Source of the DNA: Cupriavidus sp.
GTDB taxonomy: Bacteria; Pseudomonadota; Gammaproteobacteria; Burkholderiales; Burkholderiaceae
DNA: 64,000 nucleotides
Assembly (NCBI GenBank): GCA_031180665.1
Contig: JAPSLP010000010.1
Coordinates: 98,188-162,187, forward strand
Reading direction: 5' to 3'
Position numbers and translations under genes: made by a program. Under the pieces are notes generated by a model, which did no database searches, had not been told where the DNA came from, and worked only from the letters and a program-made list of their open reading frames with translations. Below are positions 16,829-26,394 of this stretch, one piece after another (positions within the stretch are counted from its first letter, which is position 1; each line of letters starts with the position of its first letter).

Positions 16829-18329
16829 GCAGCAGGGCTCCTTGCAGGGGAACGGCGGCCTGGAGGTCGGGCCGGATGTCTGGCCGGAGGTCGGGCTCGG
16901 GCCCGGGCGCGTGCAGCGCCAGGCGGACCTCGACGCGCGTCCCGTCCGCTCCGGTATGGATGGCGAAGTCGCTGCCCTCCAGGCTTTCGATGCGTTCGCG
17001 CATATTGCGCAGGCCGATGCCGCCCTTGCGGTCGGCCCGCACTTTCTTCAGATCGAAGCCGCGGCCGTTGTCCTCGATCCGCAGCTCGACGTGACGGTCG
17101 TTGCCGGTCAGCGCGATCTGGACCCAGCCGGCATGGGCATGGGACAGGGCGTTGTTCAGGGCTTCCTGTGCGACGCGGAACAGCGCCGTGGCCTGCGCCT
17201 CGGACAGCGCCGGTATCGCGCCATGCTCGGCGAAGCGAAGATCGACGGGGCACTGCGGCCGCAACTGTTCGACCAGCATGCGCAGCGCGGCGGCCAGGCC
17301 CAGGTCGCTGAGCAGGGCCGGATGCAAGCCGTGCGAAACGCGGCGGATCTCGATCAGCGCCTCCTGCAGGCGGCCGAGCCCCTGCGCCAGCAGTTCCTGC
17401 GGGGCATGGCGGCGCGCCGGCGGCGGGGCATGCTTGGGGTCCTGTCCGTGTTCCTGCTGCTGTTCCAGATGGACCTGGGCGGTTTCCAGCAGGTACTTGG
17501 ACGACACCAGCACCTGCACCACGCCGTCATGCAGCTCGCGCGCGACGCGAGCGCGCTCCTCTTCCTGCGAGCTGACCACGCGCCGGGCCAGGCGGCGCAG
17601 CTTCTCGCCGGATATCCGGGAGTTGTGCAGGTTCAAGGCGAGGCCGCCGAGGCTGATCAGCATGATGGATCCGAGCGCAAAGGCGCTGATCCGTATCTGC
17701 GTATCGCGCAGCGTGCGGGCGGCATTGGCATCGAACGCCGCCAGCTCCCGTTCGATGTCGTCCATGTAGAGGCCGGCGCCGAGGATCCATCCCCATTGGT
17801 CGGCGGCGCGCACATACGACATCTTGGGCGCTTCGGTGCGGGAGGAAGGCTTGATCCAGTTGTATCGAACAATACCGCCGCCGGCACGTGCCTTGTTGAT
17901 CAGCAACATCGCCTGGTCGCTGCCGGCATCCGCGGGGTCGCAGAAATCGACGCCTTCGATGCCCATGCTGCCCGGGTTCAGCAGCACATTGCCCAGGCGG
18001 TCGTAGACGAAGAAGTAGCCGTCATTGCCGAAATGCATGCGGGACAGGGCGGCGAGGGCCTGCTGCTGCAGGTCCGCCTCCTCGCCGCTGCCGTGGGCGA
18101 TGCGGACCAGCGTGGCATGCCCGAGCTCGACGTAGTGGCGCAACTCCTTTTCCTTGCTGGCCACGTAGACCGCCTGTACCTGCTGGCGGTCCTGCCGCGA
18201 ATGGCTGACCATCTGGTAGGAGACCGCCCAGGTCACCAATACGAAAACTACCAGCATGAAGGCAGCGGACAGGGCGACCGTTCTCATGCGGATCGTCAGG
18301 CTTTGCACGCGTGGGGGCAGATGGATCAT
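16794..18329 (-). CDS. Cache-domain sensor histidine kinase (NarX/DegS-like, HisKA_3)
   Basis: Membrane sensor kinase of 511 residues. Transmembrane helices lie at about 17-40 and 212-235 and enclose a periplasmic single Cache-2 domain (GNDGYFFVYDRLGNVLLNPG, VRYNWIKPSS, YVRAADQWGWILGAGLYMDDI), which usually senses small carboxylates or amines. The phosphoacceptor is His267 in ARELHDGVVQVL (HisKA_3), followed by an ATPase domain with NGRGFD and GGIGLRNMRERIE. The C-terminus carries a PDLRPDIRPDLQ microrepeat. The start at 18329 (MIHLPPRV) is tentative: no strong ribosome site is present, and ATG at 18287 or 18434 is possible. Confidence 0.88.
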   Translation of the reverse strand: MIHLPPRVQSLTIRMRTVALSAAFMLVVFVLVTWAVSYQMVSHSRQDRQQVQAVYVASKEKELRHYVELGHATLVRIAHGSGEEADLQQQALAALSRMHFGNDGYFFVYDRLGNVLLNPGSMGIEGVDFCDPADAGSDQAMLLINKARAGGGIVRYNWIKPSSRTEAPKMSYVRAADQWGWILGAGLYMDDIERELAAFDANAARTLRDTQIRISAFALGSIMLISLGGLALNLHNSRISGEKLRRLARRVVSSQEEERARVARELHDGVVQVLVSSKYLLETAQVHLEQQQEHGQDPKHAPPPARRHAPQELLAQGLGRLQEALIEIRRVSHGLHPALLSDLGLAAALRMLVEQLRPQCPVDLRFAEHGAIPALSEAQATALFRVAQEALNNALSHAHAGWVQIALTGNDRHVELRIEDNGRGFDLKKVRADRKGGIGLRNMRERIESLEGSDFAIHTGADGTRVEVRLALHAPGPEPDLRPDIRPDLQAAVPLQGALLHDLEPACAARR

Positions 18330-18824
18330 CGAGGGGTGCCAAGAGCCGGTCGTATTCGGGTTCGGCAAGCCGGTGGGATGGCCGCCGACGAAACACCGAA
18401 GCGGCGCCGAGCAAATGCCGACACCGCCAAACAAATCGATTCCTCCCAGTTCGATTTATCGAATCGGCCCGCTGCGCGAGTTCGGTGTCCGCGCTTTGTC
18501 AGGCCGATTCTCGACCCCTCGTGCCAATCGACGAACAAGGACTGTTTGGTCGACAAGCATGACGAAACCTATGATGTTTTCTTGCAAAAGGCAAGCGGTG
18601 GTCCGGGCGCGGGCAAGCATGCCATTCGTGGTCATGCAATGGGGCTACGGGTGATTACCGAGAACAATGCAGACATGCCGGCGACAGTGCGGACAGGCCG
18701 ATCGAAGGCAAGGCCGAGGCTCGCCATCGTAACCGGTCGGCATTACGGAGTTACCCCTAGAGCCGTGCCCTGGCGACGCCGCGACAGTTAGAATCGGCGA
18801 TCGTCCGCGCTTCACGACGTCTCC
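18330..18824. other. Divergent intergenic region, kinase operon / LuxR regulator
   Basis: Nearly 500 bases with no supportable gene. It includes the palindrome TTCGAT-TT-ATCGAA at 18450-18463, with AATCGATT just upstream (18434-18441), and an AT-richer stretch near 18540-18600. It probably holds the promoters of the two divergent transcription units. The kinase start could lie up to 105 bases further into this region. Confidence 0.4.
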
Positions 18825-21602
18825 ATGCGCGCCGCTCCCGCCAAGTTCTCCGCTCCGCAACCCGTTCGCACGCATATGACGCGAGCACGGCTGGCCGCGC
18901 CGGTGATCGCAGCCTCGGGCTTCCGGCTGGTTTCCGTCCATGCGCCGGCGGGCTTCGGCAAGACCGGCGCGATGCTCGACATCCGGGCCGCTTGCGAGGC
19001 GGCCGGCATTCGCACCGCGTGGGTCCAGCTCGGCGCGGCCGACAACGACTTCCCGATGTTCCTCGCTTCGCTCGACATGGCGGTCGATCTGCTCGAGCGG
19101 CCCGGCGACCGTGCCGGCGACCCCACGGCCAGGCACGATACCGCTGCACTGACCGACACGGTGGTCGAGCGGCTGGCGCGCCTGGCCGAACCCTTCGCGA
19201 TCTTCCTCGACGACTTCGAGACGCTGCAAAGCCGTGCCGCGCTCGCCTTCCTGCGCGAGCTGCTGGGGCAAGTCCCCGATCATGGGCGCTTCGTGGTGGG
19301 CTCGCGCGGGCTGCCGGACCTCGGCATCGCGCGCCTGCGCGCGCATGGCCGCCTGCTCGAGATCGATGCCGACGCGCTGCGCTTCACGCTGGACGAAACC
19401 CGTACCTATCTCGAGACCTGCGTCGAGACCCGCGTGGAAACGGCGGGAGGACAGGGCGGACAGCCCGTGCGACGCGTATCGGCGACCGATCTGCACCGGC
19501 TGCACCGCCGCACCGAGGGCTGGGTGGTGGCGCTGTGGCTGGCGGTGCTGGCGATGCAGCGCTGCGACGACGTTTCCCGGTTCATCGCGTCGTTTTCGGG
19601 CTCGGACGTGGCCGTCGCCGACTATCTCGCCGAAGACGTGCTGTCGCGCCAGCCAGCCGAGGTACAGGACTTCCTGCACAAGACCGCGCTGCTCAGCCCG
19701 TTCTGCGTCGCCCTGTGCAATGCGGTGACGCAACGCAGCGACAGCGCCCAGATGCTGGAGCGGCTGTCGCACGACAACCTGTTCCTGGTCAGCGTCGACG
19801 GCGCCGGCCAGTGGTATCGCTATCACAGCCTGTTTGCCGATTTCCTGCAGTCCCGCCTGGCGCTGCATCACGATGCCGCGCAGGTCGGCGCGCTGCACCG
19901 CCGCGCCAGCGAATGGTACGTGGCGCAGTGCCGGCCGGTGCCGGCCATCGAGCATGCACTGCGGGGCGGCGACACGGGCTCGGCCATCGATCTTTTGCAG
20001 CAGCACGCCGGACCATTGCTGCGCCAGGGCAGGGTACGGCTGCTGGCGCGCTGGTTCGACGCGTTGCCGGCCGGCTCGCTGGCGAATCGACCCGGGCTGC
20101 GGCTGGTGCATGCCTGGGCGCTGACCTTCCTGCACCGCAGCGACATGGCTCTCGCGCTGCTCGACGGCATGCGCGACGACGGCGAGCGCGATGCCGAGAT
20201 GGCTGCCCATATGCTGGCGCTGCGCGCCTTCATCCTGGCGCTGACCGACCGGCTCGACCAGGCGCATGCGGCGTGGCTGGACTGCGCCCGCAAGCTGTCG
20301 CCGCAGCATGTGTTTCCATACGGCATCCAGCTCAATTCGCTGGCGTCCTGCCATATCTATCTCGGCGAGTTCGAGCAGGCCCGTCGCCTGCTCGACGCCA
20401 GCCTGAAGGCCTATGCCGAGATCGGCGGCTCGTCCAATCGCCGTGTCGCACAGTGCCTGGATGGCTCGATCGACCTGGCGCAGGGCCGGCTGCAACAGGC
20501 GCTGGCACGCTACCGCGGCGCCCATGAGCCCGATGCCCGCGGACGCGCGGCGCGCGTCGATGGCCAGGAGATCGCCGGCGCTTTTCTTGCCGAGGCGCTG
20601 TATGAGGCCGGGCGTTTTCCGGAGGCGCAGCGTCTGCTGGCGGCATACCAGCCGCTGATTCAGGAGGCCGCGTATATCGATCCGATCATCGTGACCTTCG
20701 TGCTGCTGTGCCGCATGGCCCTGGCTGAAGCGCGCGATGCCGATGGCCGTAACGCCGCCATGCTGTGGCTGCATGACTGCGAGCAGATGGGCTACCGCAC
20801 CGGCCTGCTGCGGATGGTGGCCAGCGCGCGGCTCGAGCGCGCCCGCATCGCGCTGCTGCTGGGCGAGCGCGAGCGCGCGCAGGCTGAGCTGGCCGGCGCG
20901 CAGGCGCTCAATGCATGGTCGTTCGGCGCCTCGTTTACCCCGCATGCCAACGATGCCGAGACGCTCGATCTGGGGCGCTGGCGGCTGGCGGTGGCCGCCG
21001 GCGACGTGCAGGCGCTGGCATTGGCACGGCGCGAACTGGGCAACGCGCTTGACCAGGCTCGCCGCGCCGGGCGCGGGCGGCGGGCGCTGAAGCTGCGCAT
21101 CGTGCTGGCGTTGGCGGAGCAGGCGGCCGGCGATCGCGATGCCGCCAGCGCCAGCATCGCGATCGCGCTCGAGGAGGCGGAGGGGGAGGGGTTCGTCAGC
21201 ACCTTCACCGACGAGGGCAGCGGCGTCGCAACGTTGCTGCAAGGCATCGTCGGCGGCGCCGTACCGTCAGTGAGCGAGCGCGCGCGCCAATGGGCCGGGC
21301 AGCTGCTGGCGATGCCGGTCTGGCCGTTGCCGCATCGGGAGCGTGCCGCCATCGCGGGAGCCGGCGACGGCGATGGCGCGCAGCAGGCCGTGCCGCTTGC
21401 GTCGGCGCATGGCCTGACCGGCCGCGAGCTCAGCGTGCTGCGGCTGCTGGCCGAGGGCCTGTCGAACAAGGGGATGGCGGACCGGCTGTTCGTGTCCGAG
21501 ACCACCATCAAGACGCATCTCCGCAATATCAACGGCAAGCTCGACGCCTCGTCGCGAACGCATGCGGTGGCGGTGGCCCGCCGCCTGGGGCTGGTCGCCT
21601 GA
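18825..21602 (+). CDS. MalT-like large LuxR-family ATP-dependent transcriptional regulator (LAL)
   Basis: A 925-residue STAND-type regulator. The N-terminal NTPase has the Walker A loop HAPAGFGKTG near 44-53 and a Walker B-like IFLDDFETL. The long middle part is helical repeats (TPR-like; HRRASEWYVAQ, LGEFEQARRLLDASLKAYAEIG). The C-terminal LuxR helix-turn-helix reads LTGRELSVLRLLAEGLSNKGMADRLFVSETTIKTHLRNINGKL. Proteins of this class, such as MalT and AlkS, are activated by a small inducer plus ATP. It is convergent with a beta-oxidation operon whose last gene encodes a type-1 binding protein, so AlkS-like control of fatty acid or hydrocarbon use is possible but unproven. Confidence 0.9.
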   Translation: MRAAPAKFSAPQPVRTHMTRARLAAPVIAASGFRLVSVHAPAGFGKTGAMLDIRAACEAAGIRTAWVQLGAADNDFPMFLASLDMAVDLLERPGDRAGDPTARHDTAALTDTVVERLARLAEPFAIFLDDFETLQSRAALAFLRELLGQVPDHGRFVVGSRGLPDLGIARLRAHGRLLEIDADALRFTLDETRTYLETCVETRVETAGGQGGQPVRRVSATDLHRLHRRTEGWVVALWLAVLAMQRCDDVSRFIASFSGSDVAVADYLAEDVLSRQPAEVQDFLHKTALLSPFCVALCNAVTQRSDSAQMLERLSHDNLFLVSVDGAGQWYRYHSLFADFLQSRLALHHDAAQVGALHRRASEWYVAQCRPVPAIEHALRGGDTGSAIDLLQQHAGPLLRQGRVRLLARWFDALPAGSLANRPGLRLVHAWALTFLHRSDMALALLDGMRDDGERDAEMAAHMLALRAFILALTDRLDQAHAAWLDCARKLSPQHVFPYGIQLNSLASCHIYLGEFEQARRLLDASLKAYAEIGGSSNRRVAQCLDGSIDLAQGRLQQALARYRGAHEPDARGRAARVDGQEIAGAFLAEALYEAGRFPEAQRLLAAYQPLIQEAAYIDPIIVTFVLLCRMALAEARDADGRNAAMLWLHDCEQMGYRTGLLRMVASARLERARIALLLGERERAQAELAGAQALNAWSFGASFTPHANDAETLDLGRWRLAVAAGDVQALALARRELGNALDQARRAGRGRRALKLRIVLALAEQAAGDRDAASASIAIALEEAEGEGFVSTFTDEGSGVATLLQGIVGGAVPSVSERARQWAGQLLAMPVWPLPHRERAAIAGAGDGDGAQQAVPLASAHGLTGRELSVLRLLAEGLSNKGMADRLFVSETTIKTHLRNINGKLDASSRTHAVAVARRLGLVA

Positions 21603-21635
21603 GGGGCGGCGTCGCCTGCGGCGGCGCGTCGCGGT

Positions 21636-22916
21636 TCAACCCTTCCTGACCAGCTTGCACGCCGATTGCGACAGGGGCCGGAACGCCTTGTCCGCCGGAA
21701 TCGTCGCCTTGAGCTTGTAGTAGTCCCAGGGGTACTTCGATTCCTCGGGCTTTTTCACCTCGAACAGATACATGTCGTGGACCATGCGGCCGTCCTCGCG
21801 CAGCTTGCCGTTGGTGGCGAACACGTCGTTGACGGGCGCCGCGCGCATCGCCGCCACGGTGGCCCGGGCATCGTCGGTGCCGGCCGCATGGACCCCGCGC
21901 AGGTAGTTCAGCACGGCCGAGTAGGTGCCGGCCTGCACCATGGTCGGCATCTTCTTCTGCTTGTCGAAGAACCGGCGCGACCATGCGCGCGAGGCCTCGT
22001 TGCGGTCCCAGTAGAAACCGTCGGTCAGGTACATGCCCTTGGTCGCGGCCAGTCCGAGGCCGTGAATATCGGTGATATGCGTCAGCGAGGCGGCGATGAT
22101 CTGCCTGGGCGTGACGCCGAACTGCGCGGCTTGCTTCAACAGGTTGGCGGAATCGCCGGCCGCATTGGCCATGCCGATCACGCTTGCCTTCGAGCTCTGC
22201 GCCTGCACGATCTGCGACGAGAAGTCGGCAGCGCCAAGCGGATGCCTGGCGCTGCCGACCACCGTGCCGCCAGCCGCCTTGACGGCCTCCTCGAAGCCCG
22301 AACGCAGCGCGCGGCCGCCGGCATAGTCCGCCTCGATAAAGAACCACGCCTTGTGCCCGGCCTCGGTGATCGCGCGCGCGGTGCCCTGGCCCTGGGAGTA
22401 CTCGTCATAGGCCCAGTGCAGGGCGGTGGGCATGCAGTCCTCATTGGTGATGCGAAGCGAGGCGGGACCGGTGGCGATCACCACGCGGTTCTTTTCGGCG
22501 GCAAGGTTCATCACGGCGAGCGTCACTGCCGACGAGGGCAGGTCGACCACCATGTCCACGCCGTCGCGGTCGAACCAGGTACGGGCGATATTGGCGCCGA
22601 CGTCTGGCTTGAGCTGCATGTCGGCGGACAGCAGCCTGATCTTGAACGCCGGCTTGGCTTCGGCCACGAAATCGTCGATGGCCATCTGCGCGGCGAGCAC
22701 CGAGCCGCGTCCGCTGGCATCGGCATAGACGCCCGACAGATCGGTCAGCACGCCGATGCGCACCTCGCCGTCGGACAGCTTGTCGGCTGCCGCGCCGGCG
22801 TGTGCCGATGCTGGCGCAAGGGCAAATGCAAGGGCATGCATCAGCGCCGAGGCGCAAAGGGCGGCGGCGGCCGCGAGCGGTTTGGTGGCGCGCTGGCGCC
22901 GGGCACGTGCTTGCAT
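21636..22916 (-). CDS. ABC transporter substrate-binding protein, branched-chain amino acid type (type 1 periplasmic fold)
   Basis: Periplasmic Leu/Ile/Val-type binding protein of 426 residues. A long signal peptide (LAAAAALCASALMHALAFALAPASAHA) is followed by VRIGVLTDLSGVYADASG, the fold's conserved first strand, and by WFFIEADYAGGRALRSGFEEAVKAAGG. AGGAGA precedes the start ATG at 22916. No permease or ATPase genes lie next to it; it is the last gene of an acyl-CoA operon. Such orphan binding proteins are common in Burkholderiales and probably capture an aromatic or aliphatic acid degraded by the operon. Confidence 0.9.
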   Translation of the reverse strand: MQARARRQRATKPLAAAAALCASALMHALAFALAPASAHAGAAADKLSDGEVRIGVLTDLSGVYADASGRGSVLAAQMAIDDFVAEAKPAFKIRLLSADMQLKPDVGANIARTWFDRDGVDMVVDLPSSAVTLAVMNLAAEKNRVVIATGPASLRITNEDCMPTALHWAYDEYSQGQGTARAITEAGHKAWFFIEADYAGGRALRSGFEEAVKAAGGTVVGSARHPLGAADFSSQIVQAQSSKASVIGMANAAGDSANLLKQAAQFGVTPRQIIAASLTHITDIHGLGLAATKGMYLTDGFYWDRNEASRAWSRRFFDKQKKMPTMVQAGTYSAVLNYLRGVHAAGTDDARATVAAMRAAPVNDVFATNGKLREDGRMVHDMYLFEVKKPEESKYPWDYYKLKATIPADKAFRPLSQSACKLVRKG

Positions 22917-23005
22917 CTCTGTCTCCTTGGTGTGGGGCAGCCGTTCGTGGACGGCCGCCTGATATGGCGCCGGGGTGCCAGTGCGCGGCCCGTGCGGCAG
23001 CGAGG

Positions 23006-24163
23006 TCATTCCATCTTCTCGGTCAACCCGATCGAGCGCGCGACGATCTCGAGCATCACTTCCGATGCGCCGGCATAGATGCGCGAGACGCGCGCGTCGC
23101 GGTACATCCGGCTGATGCGGTATTCGTCCATATAGCCTGCGCCGCCATGAAGCTGGACGCAGTCGTCGATCAGGCGGTTCTCGAGCTCCGAGGTCAGCAG
23201 CTTGGCCGATGCCGCGGTGGCGGCGCCGAGCCGGCCGGCATTGTGTTCGAGCACCAGCGTGTCGATCCAGGTCTGCATCGCATCGAGCTCGGCATGCCGC
23301 CGCGCCAGCGTGAAGCGCGTGTTCTGGAAGGCGCCGAGCGCGCGGCCGAACAGGCGCCGCGACTTGACATGTTCCATGGTCAGCTCCAGCGCCACCTGGG
23401 CGTGGGCGAGCGACTGGCAGGCGGCGAGCAGCCGCTCCTCGACCAATCCTTCCGCCAGATAGGCCAGCGCCCGCGTGGGGTCGCCCAGCACGTTGGCGTC
23501 GGGTATCGGAACGTCGTCGAAGAACAGCTCGGCGGTGTCCTGTGCATCGAGTCCCAGCTTGGCGAGCCGGCGCCCGCGTTCGAAGCCGGGCATGCCGCGC
23601 TCGACGACGAACAGGCCGAAGTCGCGCGGACCCTCGCCGGTGCGGGCGGCGACGATCACCAGGTCGGCGTTGATGCCGTTGGAGATGTAGGTCTTGGCGC
23701 CGCGCAGCACCCAGCCGGCCGCGCTGCGCGTCGCGCGTGCCTGCATGCCGGCCAGGTCGGAACCGGCGGCCGGCTCGGTCATCGCGATCGCCAGGATGCG
23801 CTTGCCGCGGGCCGCGTCGGGCAGCCACCGGGCCTTTTGCCCATCGGTGCCCAGCCGGCCGATGTACGGGGCCACCAGCCGCGAATGCAGCGTCAGGAAC
23901 AGGCCAATGTCGCCGTGCCGGATGGTTTCCTCATAGACGATCTGCTCGTAGCGGAAGTCCGCCACGCCGGCGCCGCCATGCGCCTCGTCGGCCCACATCA
24001 GCAGCAGCCCCTGGGCGCCGGCCTTCTCGAAGATCTCGCGATCGCAGCAGCCCGCCTCGCGCCAGCGGTCGACGTGGGGAGCGACCTGGTTGCGGACGAA
24101 GCGTGCGACCGATTCGCGGAACTGCTCGTGCTCGGCGTCGAAGATGCGGCGCGGCGTGGTCAT
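23006..24163 (-). CDS. Acyl-CoA dehydrogenase (long-chain type)
   Basis: Canonical 385-residue acyl-CoA dehydrogenase: AIAMTEPAAGSDLAGM (FAD/substrate contact near 125-140), GAKTYISNGINADLVIVAARTG, KSRRLFGRALGAFQNTRF, then LHGGAGYMDEYRISRMYRDARVSRIYAGASEVM, which carries the conserved Arg and terminal Glu region. The start overlaps the stop of the upstream FadB-like gene as ATGA. It performs the first oxidation of the beta-oxidation cycle encoded by this operon. Confidence 0.93.
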   Translation of the reverse strand: MTTPRRIFDAEHEQFRESVARFVRNQVAPHVDRWREAGCCDREIFEKAGAQGLLLMWADEAHGGAGVADFRYEQIVYEETIRHGDIGLFLTLHSRLVAPYIGRLGTDGQKARWLPDAARGKRILAIAMTEPAAGSDLAGMQARATRSAAGWVLRGAKTYISNGINADLVIVAARTGEGPRDFGLFVVERGMPGFERGRRLAKLGLDAQDTAELFFDDVPIPDANVLGDPTRALAYLAEGLVEERLLAACQSLAHAQVALELTMEHVKSRRLFGRALGAFQNTRFTLARRHAELDAMQTWIDTLVLEHNAGRLGAATAASAKLLTSELENRLIDDCVQLHGGAGYMDEYRISRMYRDARVSRIYAGASEVMLEIVARSIGLTEKME

Positions 24164-26295
24164 GCGGCCTCTCCCGGATAGAACGCCGTACCGCTGCCGA
24201 CGCGGGCCCGCAGGCCCTCGGTCGGGGCGAATCGGGCGCCGTGCGCGGCGGCGAGCGCGTCGCAGCGTCGCACGAACTCGGCGAGGCCAACGGTGTCGAT
24301 CAGCGACAGCGGCCCGCCGGTCCAGGCCGGAAAGCCCAGGCCCAGGATGGCCCCGATATCGCCGTCCGCGGGCGCGCCGATCACGCCATCCTCCAGGCAG
24401 CGCACGCTCTCCAGGGCGGGGAGGTACAGCAGGCGTTGCCGCACCGTATCGACGTCCGGCTGGGAGGCCTGCAGCGCGAATTGCTGTGCCAGTCCCGGCC
24501 ACAGGCGCTTGCGGCCATCGCGCGGGTAGTCGTAGAAGCCGGCGCCTGCCTTGCGTCCGAGGCGGCCCAGCGCGTTCATGCGGGCGATCACCGGTTGGCC
24601 GTGCATGCGCAGGAAACGCGGCTCGAGGCCATCGGCAATGGCCTGGTTCACGACGCGTTGCTGCAGGTTCAGCGATACCTCGTCGAGCACGGCCAGCGGC
24701 GGGGCCGCGAAACCCGCCATGCGCGCGGCGTTCTCGATCAGCGCGGGGCTGACGCCCTCGGCGAGCATCGCCATCGCTTCGTCGACATAGGCGCAGAAGA
24801 TGCGGCTGGTGAAAAAGCCCGGACTGTCGTTGACGACGATCGGCGTCTTGCCGAGCTGACGGGCCAGGTCCATCGAGCGTGCCAGCGTCTCGGGCGAGGT
24901 CGCCTCGCCCACGATGATTTCCAGCAGCTGCATGCGCTCGACCGGCGAGAAGAAATGCATGCCGATGAAGCGAGAGGGGCGGTCGGTGCAGGCGGCCAGG
25001 CCCGTGATCGGCAGCGTCGAGGTGTTCGAAGCGACCACGACATCGTTGCCGACGACCTCGCAGACGCTGGCCAGCACGGCGGACTTTACCGGGCGATCCT
25101 CGAACACGGCTTCGACGATATAGTCGCAGCCGGACAGGTCCTCGTAGCGCGCCGTCGCGCGGATCGCGGCATCGATGGCATCGCCGCCGGCCTCGCCGTC
25201 GGCGCGCGTGCCGATCGCGACGGCACGCGCCTTGCCGGCCTCGGCTTGGGCCTGCGTGCCGTCGAGCAGCACCACCGACAGCCCGGCACGCGCCGCCGCA
25301 TGGGCGATGCCGGCGCCCATCATGCCGGCGCCCAGCACGCCGACGGTCCGTACCCGCGAGGCGGGAACGCCGGCGGGCCGATGCGCGAGCCGGGCATAGC
25401 GCTTGCGATTGAGGAACTGCGTGCGGATCAGGTTGCGTGCGACCGGATCGGCGGCGAGTTGGCCGAAGTAGCGCGCTTCGACGGTCATCGCCGCGTCGAA
25501 CGGCAGCTGGGTGCCTTCATAGACCGCCGACAGGATCGCCAGCGGTGCCGGGTAGTTGCCCTGCGTGCGGGCACGGACTTGCGCCATCCCCGCGTAGAAG
25601 GTCCGGTTTGCATGGGCGGCCAGCGCACCGGCACCGCCCGGCATCTGCCATCCCTTGCGGTCCCATGGCTGGCTGGGCTGCGGGTTGGCGAGCAACCAGG
25701 CGCGCGCGGTGGCGATCAGTTCGGCACGCGGCACCACCGCGTCGAGCACGCCCAGCGCCAAGGCCTGCGCGGCCGGCACGGCGTTGCCCTCGAGCAGCAG
25801 CGGCAGCGCCGCCTCGATGCCGATCAGCCGCGGCAAGCGCTGCGTGCCGCCACCGGCGGGCAGCAGGCCGACCTGCACCTCGGGCAGCCCGATCACGGTG
25901 TCGCCGGCATCGGACGCAACGCGGAAGTGGCAAGCCAGTGCGAGTTCGAGCCCGCCACCGAGCGCCGCGCCGTGGATCGCGGCGGCGAACGGCTTGCCGC
26001 CCGTCTCGATTCGCCGCATCAGGCGGTTCTCGGCGCAGAAATCGGGCGGGTCGCCGCCGGCGAGCGCGCGCTCGATCGCGGCATGCGTGGACTTCAGGTC
26101 CGCGCCGGCCAGGAAGCCGTCCTTGCCGGAGACGATCACGGCGCCGGCAACGGCGGGATCGGCGATCACGCGTTCGACCGCCGCGGTCAGTTCGGCGGTC
26201 AGTTCGGGCGTATAGACGTTGACGGGCCGGCCCGGACAGTCGATCGTGATCAGGGCGATGCCGTCGCGGTCCACGGCCAGTGTGATGGTGGTCAT
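24160..26295 (-). CDS. FadB/FadJ-like bifunctional enoyl-CoA hydratase / 3-hydroxyacyl-CoA dehydrogenase
   Basis: A 711-residue multifunctional beta-oxidation protein. The N-terminal crotonase domain has both catalytic Glu residues (GGGLELALACHF and GLPEVQVGLLPAGGG). The NAD-binding domain begins with VGVLGAGMMGAGIAHAAARAG near 305. NTSTLPI, GMHFFSPVERMQLLEI and NDSPGFFTSRI are the catalytic and substrate blocks of 3-hydroxyacyl-CoA dehydrogenase, and two C-terminal helical domains follow. It would hydrate and oxidise enoyl-CoA to 3-ketoacyl-CoA for the thiolase encoded next to it. Confidence 0.94.
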   Translation of the reverse strand: MTTITLAVDRDGIALITIDCPGRPVNVYTPELTAELTAAVERVIADPAVAGAVIVSGKDGFLAGADLKSTHAAIERALAGGDPPDFCAENRLMRRIETGGKPFAAAIHGAALGGGLELALACHFRVASDAGDTVIGLPEVQVGLLPAGGGTQRLPRLIGIEAALPLLLEGNAVPAAQALALGVLDAVVPRAELIATARAWLLANPQPSQPWDRKGWQMPGGAGALAAHANRTFYAGMAQVRARTQGNYPAPLAILSAVYEGTQLPFDAAMTVEARYFGQLAADPVARNLIRTQFLNRKRYARLAHRPAGVPASRVRTVGVLGAGMMGAGIAHAAARAGLSVVLLDGTQAQAEAGKARAVAIGTRADGEAGGDAIDAAIRATARYEDLSGCDYIVEAVFEDRPVKSAVLASVCEVVGNDVVVASNTSTLPITGLAACTDRPSRFIGMHFFSPVERMQLLEIIVGEATSPETLARSMDLARQLGKTPIVVNDSPGFFTSRIFCAYVDEAMAMLAEGVSPALIENAARMAGFAAPPLAVLDEVSLNLQQRVVNQAIADGLEPRFLRMHGQPVIARMNALGRLGRKAGAGFYDYPRDGRKRLWPGLAQQFALQASQPDVDTVRQRLLYLPALESVRCLEDGVIGAPADGDIGAILGLGFPAWTGGPLSLIDTVGLAEFVRRCDALAAAHGARFAPTEGLRARVGSGTAFYPGEAA

Positions 26296-26340
26296 CGGAT
26301 ATTCGTCCGGTTGCTTGTTGGCGGGCGGGCCTTGTCCGTG

Positions 26341-26388
26341 CCTGTACGTGCCTGTACGTCCCTGTACGTGCCCCGTCAGTGCCCTGTA
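26341..26388. repeat. Short tandem repeat, 10-base unit CCTGTACGTG
   Basis: Three adjacent units at 26341-26370 (CCTGTACGTG, CCTGTACGTC, CCTGTACGTG), flanked by degenerate copies on both sides. They lie in the gap between the thiolase and FadB-like genes. GTAC is self-complementary, so the repeat also has local dyad symmetry. It is a probable slippage locus. Confidence 0.75.
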
Positions 26389-26394
26389 CGTTCG

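Noticed and set aside
16656..18791. 711-codon plus-strand open frame
   Set aside because: Antisense to the sensor kinase, which has full HisKA_3 and ATPase motifs.
18645..21242. Long minus-strand open frame (865 codons) antisense to the LuxR regulator
   Set aside because: High-GC shadow frame: His/Arg/Gln-rich, no domain and fully covered by a well-supported gene with Walker and LuxR motifs.
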